A DNA stretch of 6,907 nt from Ruminococcus flavefaciens (GTDB taxonomy: Bacteria > Bacillota > Clostridia > Oscillospirales > Ruminococcaceae). This document shows, piece by piece, positions 1-4,681 of the stretch (the first letter of the stretch is position 1; the number at the start of each line of letters is the position of its first letter). Position numbers and translations under genes: made by a program. Location of the stretch: contig DEDQ01000013.1 in assembly GCA_002350065.1 (NCBI GenBank), positions 10,644 through 17,550 of the forward strand, in the 5' to 3' direction. The notes under the pieces were generated by a model, which saw only the letters and a program-made list of their open reading frames with translations, ran no database searches and was not told the DNA's origin.

Positions 1-986
1 GAGCTGTAGAACTGAACAGGACCGTCAGCGTTATCAGAGAGGAGCTTGTCAGCAGTCTGAGTTTTTCCGTCGCCGGTCGAAGCAGCGTTTGCAGCAGCCG
101 GTGCAGGAGCAGCTGCGCCGCCGTAGGTATCGATAGCTGTATTTGCGAATTCCCAGAGAGCCTTTGCGTACTTGAGGGATTTCTCGGCATACTCGGGGTC
201 TGTGTCCTTGAAGTTGAGGTAGTTGATAGCGAGGGAAGCGCAGGCAGAAACGACGTAGTCTATCTGCGGCTTTTCGGCTGTGAGGAAGAATGCCGGACGC
301 GGCATAGTGTCGACCTCGGGGTTGTTCCATATCTTATGGTCGATATTGCCCTCGCCGACCTGATAGCAGTGGGCGATGACAGTGCCGTCCTCGTCGAGGA
401 AGGTACACTTCATGAGGTAATCGTTGAAGTGGCGGAGGATAGTCTCGATGTGGTCGTCCTGCTCGAGCTTCTTGTACACATCGCGGTACTCGTAGTAGCC
501 CCAGCCGAGAGTTGCAGCCGAGTAGTTCTCGGGCATACCGAACTCAACGTGGTCGCCGGCATCGTGGAAGCCGCCTGCAACGTCGATAGTGCCGTCACCG
601 TCGGGGTCGAGGATATCCTTGTATTTTTCCATGAATTCAGCCGAGAGGTTAGTGCCGCCCTTGCTGGACTTTTCTGTGATCTTGTCCCATTCGATCATAG
701 GAACGTGAGCATCGTAGGTATGGCAGCTTCCGCGCCATGAGAGCCTGTTCTCACCCTCCTTGAATTCGCCGCACATATTGGCGTCGTAGAAGTAGAGCGA
801 ATACTGAAGTGCGCGGGCATAGTCGATGTCGAGACCGGAGTCGGTGACAACTTCGCTTATGGGAGCGCAGAACTGCTGCTCTTCTGCGGTATCGTCAGCT
901 GCGTCTGTGAGGAAAGAAGCAGAGCCGGATACTGCTGTCATAACAGCGCAGGTAAGAGCTGCTATGGCTTTCTTTGGTTTAAACAT
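1..986 (-). CDS. Secreted glycoside hydrolase family 9 (cellulase-type), C-terminus cut off by window edge
   Basis: My own translation of the minus strand from ATG at 986-984 stays open to the left edge (328 whole codons). Residues 1-30 look like a Sec signal peptide: a KPKK basic start, then a hydrophobic Ala/Val-rich stretch ending near GSAS. The GH9 signature GGFHDAGDHVEFGMP lies at residues 138-152. In GH9 enzymes the two Asp of DAGD (D142, D145) bind and activate the attacking water for inverting hydrolysis of beta-1,4-glucan. Just before it, DPDGDGTID (127-135) resembles a calcium-binding DxDxDG loop. The proton-donor Glu and any carbohydrate-binding or dockerin modules would lie beyond the window. 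The start is supported by GGAGGG at 996-1001, 9 nt upstream. Residues 289-305 form an odd Ala/Pro-rich stretch. The family is clear; exact substrate (cellulose, xyloglucan or mixed glucan) cannot be told. Confidence 0.93.
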   Translation of the reverse strand, partial: MFKPKKAIAALTCAVMTAVSGSASFLTDAADDTAEEQQFCAPISEVVTDSGLDIDYARALQYSLYFYDANMCGEFKEGENRLSWRGSCHTYDAHVPMIEWDKITEKSSKGGTNLSAEFMEKYKDILDPDGDGTIDVAGGFHDAGDHVEFGMPENYSAATLGWGYYEYRDVYKKLEQDDHIETILRHFNDYLMKCTFLDEDGTVIAHCYQVGEGNIDHKIWNNPEVDTMPRPAFFLTAEKPQIDYVVSACASLAINYLNFKDTDPEYAEKSLKYAKALWEFANTAIDTYGGAAAPAPAAANAASTGDGKTQTADKLLSDNADGPVQFYS

Positions 987-1077
987 TGTACTGATCCCTC
1001 CATTAATAATTGACTGATATATCATTTAATTGAAAAATTAAGTGACAAATCAACCGGACGTAAAATTTCACATCTAT

Positions 1078-1106
1078 ATAATATCATATTTTTTGGGGAA
1101 ATGCAA
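1078..1106 (-). promoter_or_regulatory. Candidate sigma-A promoter of the GH9 gene
   Basis: Read on the minus strand, a -35 TTGCAT (1101-1106) and a -10 TATTAT (1078-1083) are separated by exactly 17 bp, with an extended -10 TG one base upstream of the hexamer. Transcription would start near 1071 and give a leader of about 85 nt. That leader contains a weak AT-rich hairpin (arms around 1022-1031 and 1036-1045). The promoter suggests the GH9 gene can be transcribed apart from the LRR gene upstream. A 5-bp inverted repeat (GCAAG at 1103-1107, CTTGC at 1114-1118) follows the LRR stop and overlaps the -35, but has no U-tract, so I do not call it a terminator. Confidence 0.6.
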
Positions 1107-1118
1107 GTTATTTCTTGC

Positions 1119-2039
1119 TTATTTTGAGAAGTTTTTATTATTTTTAGCTTTTAATAAAATGTGCCGTTTACGCGCAGTAAACACAATAATCACGGCAGAC
1201 GTGATTAGTGCGGTGAAGAATAAGACTGAGGGGATAGTTATGGGTCTGCGCCGACCGCTTATGCTCTGTATAGCGAATGCGTGGACGGAATTTCCGGCAT
1301 CGGTAAAGGTGAGGTCGTTATCCTTGGCATATTTTTTTGCCTCGGAGCCTCCGTCGCCGAGAATTGTGAATCCCTTTGCCGTATCGGCACCGTCCTCAGT
1401 GGGGATATATCCGGCAGCGCATATTCCTATATTTTTTACCGATGATGGGATATAGAGCGAATCCATGGAACTGCACATATAAAATGAGCAGTCACCGAGC
1501 GAGGTCACTCCGCTGCCGATGGAGACGTTTTCAAGGCTCGTACAGCCCGAGAAGCAGAAATCGCCGATTGCCTCAGTTTTGTCGGGCACAGTAAACTCTT
1601 TCAGCGAGGTACACGCGCGGAAGCAGGATTCCGGCAGCCTTTGGATATCGGATGGGGCGGCAGCGCTTTTCAGTTCCGAGCAGCCGCAGAAGCACCCCAT
1701 GCCGATATCGGTGACAGAATCAGGGATAACTATGCTTTCAAGCGATGTGCAGCCGTAGAAGCAGTGGTGACCTATCTTTGTGAGCGTCGGCGGGAGGTCG
1801 ATATGCCGGAGCGTGCTGCATTCATAAAAAGCGTTGTCGCGGAGCTCGGTCACGCGGCAGCCCTCAATGGTCTCGGGGATATCCATGTAAGCGGGCTCGC
1901 CCTTGAATCCGGTTATAGTGGCTTCGTTGTTTATAATAGTGTATTCGTAGGTGATCTTGTCCGCACTGTCCGAATCGAGCGGAGAGACCGTGCAGAACAG
2001 AAATCCGGCTGTGATGATGCATGAGAGTATTTTTTTCAA
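1119..2039 (-). CDS. BspA-type leucine-rich-repeat surface protein with C-terminal membrane anchor
   Basis: This 306-residue protein starts with TTG at 2039-2037. The start is supported by AAAGGAG just upstream (GGAG at 2050-2053, 10 nt spacing), and no in-frame ATG exists before residue 52. Residues 1-18 resemble a signal peptide. Residues about 60-210 hold roughly six 22-24-residue repeats of the LRR_5/BspA kind, with a core like CFxGCTSLExVxIPDSV. A hydrophobic segment at about 270-288 followed by RKRH is a typical stop-transfer anchor, with a short Lys-rich tail inside, so the repeats should face outward. BspA-like proteins in gut bacteria serve in adhesion or binding, but no specific ligand can be read here. 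Unusually, most repeats carry a CFxxC cysteine pair. The gene lies upstream of the GH9 gene on the same strand, which may but need not mean a shared role. Confidence 0.85.
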   Translation of the reverse strand: MKKILSCIITAGFLFCTVSPLDSDSADKITYEYTIINNEATITGFKGEPAYMDIPETIEGCRVTELRDNAFYECSTLRHIDLPPTLTKIGHHCFYGCTSLESIVIPDSVTDIGMGCFCGCSELKSAAAPSDIQRLPESCFRACTSLKEFTVPDKTEAIGDFCFSGCTSLENVSIGSGVTSLGDCSFYMCSSMDSLYIPSSVKNIGICAAGYIPTEDGADTAKGFTILGDGGSEAKKYAKDNDLTFTDAGNSVHAFAIQSISGRRRPITIPSVLFFTALITSAVIIVFTARKRHILLKAKNNKNFSK

Positions 2040-2190
2040 TTTTTAACAACTCCTTTTTGTCTGATTGTACAATGCGGGAGTTAAGAGGTAAAGCCAAAAA
2101 AATCGGCATAAAACCGCATGATATGGCATTTTTTGAAGTGATACGCAATATTCCTGATGCGGCTGACGTTATGTGCAGGGAGATGCTGTC

Positions 2191-2216
2191 GTATAATGTT
2201 TTTGTAAAACTTATAC
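2191..2216. repeat. Imperfect palindrome in the divergent intergenic region
   Basis: GTATAA, one unpaired T, then GTTTT (2191-2202) is mirrored by AAAACTTATAC (2206-2216) around a TGT centre: 11 matching pairs with a single bulged base. It is AT-rich and sits between divergently transcribed genes, over the candidate LRR promoter. This placement fits a protein operator better than an RNA element, but no known operator is recognised. The rest of 2041-2190 shows no gene I can support and no RNA gene. Confidence 0.5.
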
Positions 2217-2218
2217 AA
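2191..2218 (-). promoter_or_regulatory. Candidate promoter of the LRR gene
   Basis: On the minus strand, TTGTAT (2213-2218) and TTATAC (2191-2196) are spaced by 16 bp and could be -35 and -10 boxes. The leader to the TTG start would be about 145 nt, which is long, and the match is moderate, so a closer promoter is possible. The site coincides with an imperfect palindrome, described separately. The opposite strand of the same site contains a perfect TATAAT (2192-2197), but I see no good -35 for it. Confidence 0.35.
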
Positions 2219-2239
2219 ATATAAACAAAAACGAACGTA

Positions 2240-2268
2240 TTGCAGTTCCGGTGCGTGAGTGGTAAGAT
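2240..2268 (+). promoter_or_regulatory. Candidate promoter of the zinc-ribbon gene
   Basis: TTGCAG (2240-2245) and TAAGAT (2263-2268) are spaced by 17 bp, and transcription would begin near 2275. The start point would fall inside the inverted repeat at 2267-2299, so an RNA begun here could not form the whole hairpin. The -10 region read as GGTAAGATAA (2261-2270) also loosely resembles the GG-starting -10 of forespore sigma factors. However, no matching -35 lies at the right distance, so sigma-F use is only a possibility. Confidence 0.4.
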
Positions 2269-2299
2269 AAGCTCAGCTTGCGAAAGGAGCTGAGCTTAT
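2267..2299. repeat. Perfect 12-bp inverted repeat covering the RBS and start codon
   Basis: ATAAGCTCAGCT (2267-2278) is the exact reverse complement of AGCTGAGCTTAT (2288-2299), with a 9-nt centre TGCGAAAGG. The right arm includes the end of the AAAGGAG ribosome-binding site (2283-2289) and the A and T of the ATG start at 2298. The left arm overlaps the candidate -10 box. As DNA it could be an operator. As RNA from a promoter further upstream it would hide the start codon and part of the Shine-Dalgarno sequence. No U-tract follows, so it is not an intrinsic terminator. Confidence 0.8.
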
Positions 2300-2528
2300 G
2301 AAAAACACAAAGAAATGCCCTAAATGCGGCAGCGATGATATACTTTATGCGAAGGGCTATACGGGAGGATACGGAGCCGGCAGCAATATAATGTACGGCG
2401 TGACCATTTTCTCCGCGGTCGATGTTGACCGTTACATCTGCGGGAACTGCGGATATATCGAGCATTACGTTAAAACTCCGGACATTAAAGTTCTGCGGAA
2501 TTCGAAAAAGATAAAGAAGTATGAATAA
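2298..2528 (+). CDS. Small zinc-ribbon protein of unknown function
   Basis: This 76-residue protein has two cysteine knuckles, CPKCG (C7, C10) near the N-terminus and CGNCG (C48, C51), the usual spacing for one four-cysteine zinc ribbon. Between them is a Gly/Tyr-rich stretch (about residues 19-34) and a hydrophobic YGVTIFSAVDV strand. The C-terminus is basic (KVLRNSKKIKKYE). Zinc ribbons of this size bind nucleic acid or partner proteins, and nothing in the sequence decides which. The ATG is well supported by AAAGGAG at 2283-2289, 8 nt upstream. It lies 41 bp before the spoIIR start with no terminator seen between, so the two may be cotranscribed. There is no signal peptide or membrane segment, so it should be cytoplasmic. 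Function unknown. Confidence 0.82.
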   Translation: MKNTKKCPKCGSDDILYAKGYTGGYGAGSNIMYGVTIFSAVDVDRYICGNCGYIEHYVKTPDIKVLRNSKKIKKYE

Positions 2529-2569
2529 AACCTGAAAATCTTCCAATATTCACCTGTGAGGTGATATTG

Positions 2570-3181
2570 ATGAAGAAAAGATACGAGATAATACTTGCCG
2601 CGGGACTTATCCTTACGATACTTATGTCAAACACGATAGGATTCATACGCGACGGGAGAAGGCTTGAACAGCTCCGCGGGAGCGTGCTCCGGCTGCATAT
2701 ACTTGCGGATTCCGACAGCGAGCGCGATCAGCAGCTGAAGCTGAAGGTGCGTGACGCACTTCTCACGAGCGGTATCCTCGACGGCGCGGACGACCTTGAA
2801 GCGGCTGAGGAGCTTGCTTCTGCAAAGCTTCCGGATATAGAGCGTATCGCGGAGGAGACTCTCCGCTCGAACGGCTGTGAAGCTCCTGTTACTGCTGAGC
2901 TTGCAGACGTTGATTTCGACGAGCGCACCTACGGAGATATAACCATGCCGGCGGGGCGATACCGTGCTCTGCGCGTGAAGATAGGCTCCGCTCAGGGGCA
3001 TAACTGGTGGTGTGTGATGTATCCTCCGCTGTGTATCCCTGCCGCGTGTGAGGTGACAGACGACAAGGAGAAGGAACACGAGCTTTTCAGCGACGACGAG
3101 CTTGATATCATGTACAATCCTGAAAAATATGAGGTGCGTTTTGCTGTTTGGGACAAAATCAAGGAGCTTACTAAAGGCTGA
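2570..3181 (+). CDS. spoIIR: Stage II sporulation protein R
   Basis: SpoIIR is the signal that the forespore sends across the septal space to activate the protease SpoIIGA, which then cleaves pro-sigma-E in the mother cell. The 203-residue product fits the family: an N-terminal membrane or signal segment (about residues 6-22), a conserved block LRLHILADSDSERDQQLKLK (40-59), and the C-terminal core RALRVKIGSAQGHNWWCVMY (132-151) followed by PPLC. I chose ATG 2570 because GAGGTGAT (2558-2565) sits at the correct distance; a GTG nine bases earlier (2561) lies inside that Shine-Dalgarno and is unlikely. In Bacillus subtilis the gene is driven by sigma-F. I see no clear sigma-F promoter immediately upstream, so it may be read from the zinc-ribbon promoter. 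The gene indicates an endospore-forming organism. Confidence 0.95.
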   Translation: MKKRYEIILAAGLILTILMSNTIGFIRDGRRLEQLRGSVLRLHILADSDSERDQQLKLKVRDALLTSGILDGADDLEAAEELASAKLPDIERIAEETLRSNGCEAPVTAELADVDFDERTYGDITMPAGRYRALRVKIGSAQGHNWWCVMYPPLCIPAACEVTDDKEKEHELFSDDELDIMYNPEKYEVRFAVWDKIKELTKG

Positions 3182-3212
3182 TTGTGCAAAACGCCAAAAA
3201 TGAAAACCTTAC

Positions 3213-3241
3213 TTGACAAGTCGTGGAAAAGGGTATATAAT
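3213..3241 (+). promoter_or_regulatory. Consensus sigma-A promoter of the infC operon
   Basis: A perfect TTGACA (3213-3218) and a perfect TATAAT (3236-3241) are separated by 17 bp. Transcription should start near 3247-3248, giving a leader of about 145 nt before infC. Such an ideal promoter suits a translation operon that must be made at high level and is then restrained by attenuation. No terminator is visible between the spoIIR stop (3181) and this promoter. Confidence 0.92.
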
Positions 3242-3247
3242 ATTTGA

Positions 3248-3392
3248 GTAAACAAAGCAGAACTACCCGTTCTCACCGTCAGGCAAAGCTTAAACGGTCA
3301 ATATGATATCTCTTTTTGAGACTGAGTATTGTGTGAGTGCGGATATATCTGCACTCATTTTTGTTTTATTTTATAACCGGAGGTGCTTGAAG
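3248..3392 (+). promoter_or_regulatory. Structured infC leader, probable ribosomal protein L20 attenuation leader
   Basis: The leader folds into a series of short elements that I can pair by eye. AGAAC (3259-3263) pairs with GTTCT (3269-3273). ACCGT (3275-3279) pairs with ACGGT (3294-3298), enclosing AGGC (3281-3284) paired with GCTT (3288-3291). A third, weaker hairpin spans about 3299-3331 (CAATA with TATTG, TCTC with GAGA). The leader ends in an intrinsic terminator. In Bacillus subtilis, L20 represses infC-rpmI-rplT by transcription attenuation in the leader, so the same role is inferred here. CTCAC (3272-3276 region) could pair with GTGAG (3333-3337) as an anti-terminator, but this is weak. 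I cannot confirm a match to the known L20 leader family without a covariance search. Confidence 0.65.
3334..3372 (+). terminator. Intrinsic terminator (attenuator) ahead of infC
   Basis: GAGTGCGGA (3335-3343) pairs with TCTGCACTC (3348-3356) around a TATA loop, with one G-U pair, and T3334-A3357 can extend it. It is followed by TTTTTGTTTTATTTT (3358-3372). It lies inside the leader, only about 7 nt before the infC Shine-Dalgarno, so termination here would shut off infC, rpmI and rplT together. Confidence 0.87.
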
Positions 3393-3911
3393 ATTAGCAA
3401 ACAGGAACTGCAGATCAACGAAGAGATACGGGATAAAGAAGTTCTCGTGATCGACGCTGACGGAAAGAAACTCGGAACGATGTCCGCTAAAGACGCTCAG
3501 AAATTAGCCTTTGATCAGGATCTTGACCTCGTTAAGATCGCTCCGCAGGCAACACCGCCCGTATGCCGCATAATGGACTACGGTAAGTATTGCTTCGAGC
3601 AGGCTAAGCGCGAAAAGGAAGCAAGGAAAAATCAGAAGGTCGTTTCTATCAAGGAGATAAGAATGTTCTCCACAATAGATACTCATGACTTTGAAACAAA
3701 AGTGAATCAGGCTGTAAAGTTCTTGCAGGGCGGAGACAAGCTCAAGGTTTCTGTCAGATTCCGTAAAAGAGCTATCGCTCACCCCGAGCTCGGCTCAGAG
3801 CTGCTTGACAGGTTCAAGGAAGCTGTATCGGGTGCAGGCACGGTCGATAAACCGGCTAAAATGGAGGGACGCAGCATTGTTATGTTTGTTAGTCCCAAAG
3901 CAAATAAGTAA
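3393..3911 (+). CDS. infC: Translation initiation factor IF-3, apparent AUU start
   Basis: IF3 binds the 30S subunit, keeps subunits apart and checks the start codon and initiator tRNA. The 172-residue product has the two-domain form: N-domain 1-78 with the family signature PPVCRIMDYGKY (55-66), a Lys/Glu-rich linker helix (about 66-83), and the C-domain from KVVSIKEIR (82-90) to the end. The reading frame is open further upstream (an ATG at 3303), but that stretch is the leader and attenuator. GGAGGTG at 3379-3385 points to ATT 3393, with 9 nt after GGAGG; TTG at 3387 lies too close. An AUU start is the classic device by which IF3 represses its own translation in Escherichia coli. First gene of infC-rpmI-rplT. 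Confidence 0.95.
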   Translation: MSKQELQINEEIRDKEVLVIDADGKKLGTMSAKDAQKLAFDQDLDLVKIAPQATPPVCRIMDYGKYCFEQAKREKEARKNQKVVSIKEIRMFSTIDTHDFETKVNQAVKFLQGGDKLKVSVRFRKRAIAHPELGSELLDRFKEAVSGAGTVDKPAKMEGRSIVMFVSPKANK

Positions 3912-3926
3912 GAACTGACCTGTTCT
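3911..3926 (+). promoter_or_regulatory. Small hairpin in the infC-rpmI spacer, near-copy of a leader hairpin
   Basis: AGAAC (3911-3915) pairs with GTTCT (3922-3926) around a 6-nt loop, starting on the last base of the infC stop codon and ending 5 nt before the rpmI Shine-Dalgarno. The sequence nearly repeats 3259-3273 in the leader (AGAACTACCCGTTCT against AGAACTGACCTGTTCT). A role in L20 binding or translational control of rpmI is inferred only. Confidence 0.5.
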
Positions 3927-3947
3927 GAATTAAGGAGGATCATAACA

Positions 3948-4151
3948 ATGGCAAAGGTTAAGGTTAAAACTCATTCAGGCGCTAAGAAGCGTTTTAAGAT
4001 CACTGGTACAGGTAAGGTTAAGTACCAGAAGACAAACAAGAGACACAGACTTACACAGAAGGATACAAAGCGTAAGAGAATCGCTCGTACAGCTGGTGTT
4101 GCCGGAAGCGCTAACGCTCCTACAATCAAGAAGCTCGTTCCTTATATGTAA
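3948..4151 (+). CDS. rpmI: Large-subunit ribosomal protein bL35
   Basis: This 67-residue, strongly basic protein starts [20 protein letters not shown] and carries the conserved KNR/HRLTQK-type core ([15 protein letters not shown], residues 30-44), as expected for L35 at the usual length of about 65. It is a structural part of the 50S subunit. AAGGAGG at 3932-3938 sits 9 nt before the ATG. It is the middle gene of the infC-rpmI-rplT operon. Codon use is biased to a narrow set (ACA, AAG, GCT, CTC), unlike the neighbours on either side and in keeping with very high expression. Confidence 0.98.
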   Translation: MAKVKVKTHSGAKKRFKITGTGKVKYQKTNKRHRLTQKDTKRKRIARTAGVAGSANAPTIKKLVPYM

Positions 4152-4155
4152 TCGG

Positions 4156-4185
4156 TGAGAGCTTGGCTCTCGAAAACGCTTTTCG
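4156..4185 (+). promoter_or_regulatory. Two abutting hairpins in the rpmI-rplT spacer
   Basis: GAGAGC (4157-4162) pairs perfectly with GCTCTC (4166-4171) around TTG. CGAAAA (4171-4176) pairs perfectly with TTTTCG (4180-4185) around CGC. The two stems share only C4171, so they could stack, or compete at that base. They lie 5 nt after the rpmI stop and 14 nt before the rplT Shine-Dalgarno, and the following sequence is not a plain U-tract, so this is not a standard terminator. It may be an RNA processing, stability or translational control element. Confidence 0.6.
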
Positions 4186-4213
4186 CAATTTGAATAACTG
4201 GAGGTAAAAGACT

Positions 4214-4567
4214 ATGGCACGTATCAAGGGTGCAATGATGACTCGCAAGAGAAGAAATAAAGTATTAAAGCTTGCAAAGGGCTACTGGGGCGCAAAGAGC
4301 AAGCACTTCAAGATGGCTAAGCAGGCCGTAATGAAGTCAGGCAACTACGCTTACATCGGAAGAAAGCAGAAGAAGAGACAGTTCAGACAGCTCTGGATCA
4401 CAAGAATCTCTGCTGCTGCTAAGCTCAACGGCATGAACTACTCAACATTCATGAACGGCTGCAAGAAGGCTGGCATCACTCTCAACAGAAAGATGCTCTC
4501 AGAGATCGCTATCACTGACGCTGCAGGCTTCACAGCTATCGCAGAGAAGGCTAAGGCTGCTCTTTAA
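4214..4567 (+). CDS. rplT: Large-subunit ribosomal protein bL20
   Basis: L20 binds 23S rRNA early in 50S assembly and in several bacteria also represses its own operon. The 117-residue product matches the family in length and layout: a long basic N-terminal tail ([20 protein letters not shown] onward) and a helical C-domain from about residue 60 with [19 protein letters not shown] (57-75). GGAGG at 4200-4204 lies 9 nt before the ATG. It is the last gene of the infC operon and is followed at once by a strong terminator. Codon use shows the same high-expression bias as rpmI. Confidence 0.98.
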   Translation: MARIKGAMMTRKRRNKVLKLAKGYWGAKSKHFKMAKQAVMKSGNYAYIGRKQKKRQFRQLWITRISAAAKLNGMNYSTFMNGCKKAGITLNRKMLSEIAITDAAGFTAIAEKAKAAL

Positions 4568-4577
4568 TCAGTACAAC

Positions 4578-4613
4578 AACACGCTCCTTATTAATTAAAG
4601 AGCGTGTTTTCTT
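4578..4613 (+). terminator. Intrinsic terminator after rplT
   Basis: AACACGCTC (4578-4586) pairs perfectly with GAGCGTGTT (4600-4608). The loop is 13 nt and AT-rich, and can partly pair within itself. The stem runs into TTTTCTT (4607-4613). It begins 10 nt after the rplT stop and closes the infC-rpmI-rplT unit. Confidence 0.88.
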
Positions 4614-4621
4614 GTAGAAGG

Positions 4622-4638
4622 CGGGAGGCTTTCTCCCG
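4622..4638 (+). repeat. Short GC-rich hairpin before the methyltransferase gene
   Basis: CGGGAG (4622-4627) pairs with CTCCCG (4633-4638) around GCTTT, with a possible extra G-U pair at 4621-4639. It follows the rplT terminator by 8 nt and has no U-tract. It may help insulate or protect the 5' end of the downstream message; its role is unknown. I see no convincing promoter between the terminator and 4682. Confidence 0.45.
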
Positions 4639-4681
4639 TACTTCCGCAGGATATATGTCCCGCATGGAGGTGTTCGTACTA

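Noticed and set aside
349..520. The regularly repeated LRR_5-like or dockerin-like DxDxDG loop in the GH9 protein as a dockerin
   Set aside because: Only one such loop is present (residues 127-135 of the protein, immediately before the catalytic DAGD), whereas a dockerin has two and is usually terminal; it belongs to the catalytic domain.
336..740. A 134-codon plus-strand open frame over the GH9 gene
   Set aside because: It is the antisense shadow of the GH9 coding region; the Val/Leu/Ala-rich composition comes from reading its codons backwards.
1101..1121. Possible terminator after the LRR gene
   Set aside because: The stem is only 5 bp with a 6-nt loop and is followed by AUUUCCCC and A-rich sequence, not a U-tract.
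1641..2024. Plus-strand open frames opposite the LRR gene
   Set aside because: Antisense shadows of a repeat-rich coding region, without ribosome-binding sites or known domains.
2072..2224. A 50-codon plus-strand frame (start at ATG 2072, or 2021 if extended) with protein-like composition (KKIGIKPHDMAFFEVIRN)
   Set aside because: No Shine-Dalgarno before either ATG, it overlaps the LRR start when extended, and it shows no recognisable domain. It may be a decayed gene fragment, but the sequence alone does not show that.
3303..3392. N-terminal extension of IF3 from ATG 3303
   Set aside because: It passes through the leader hairpin and intrinsic terminator, has no Shine-Dalgarno, and adds residues foreign to the family.
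4604..4681. Methyltransferase start at the ATG at 4604
   Set aside because: It begins inside the rplT terminator stem and has no ribosome-binding site; homologues start near IITSKDNP, just after 4682.
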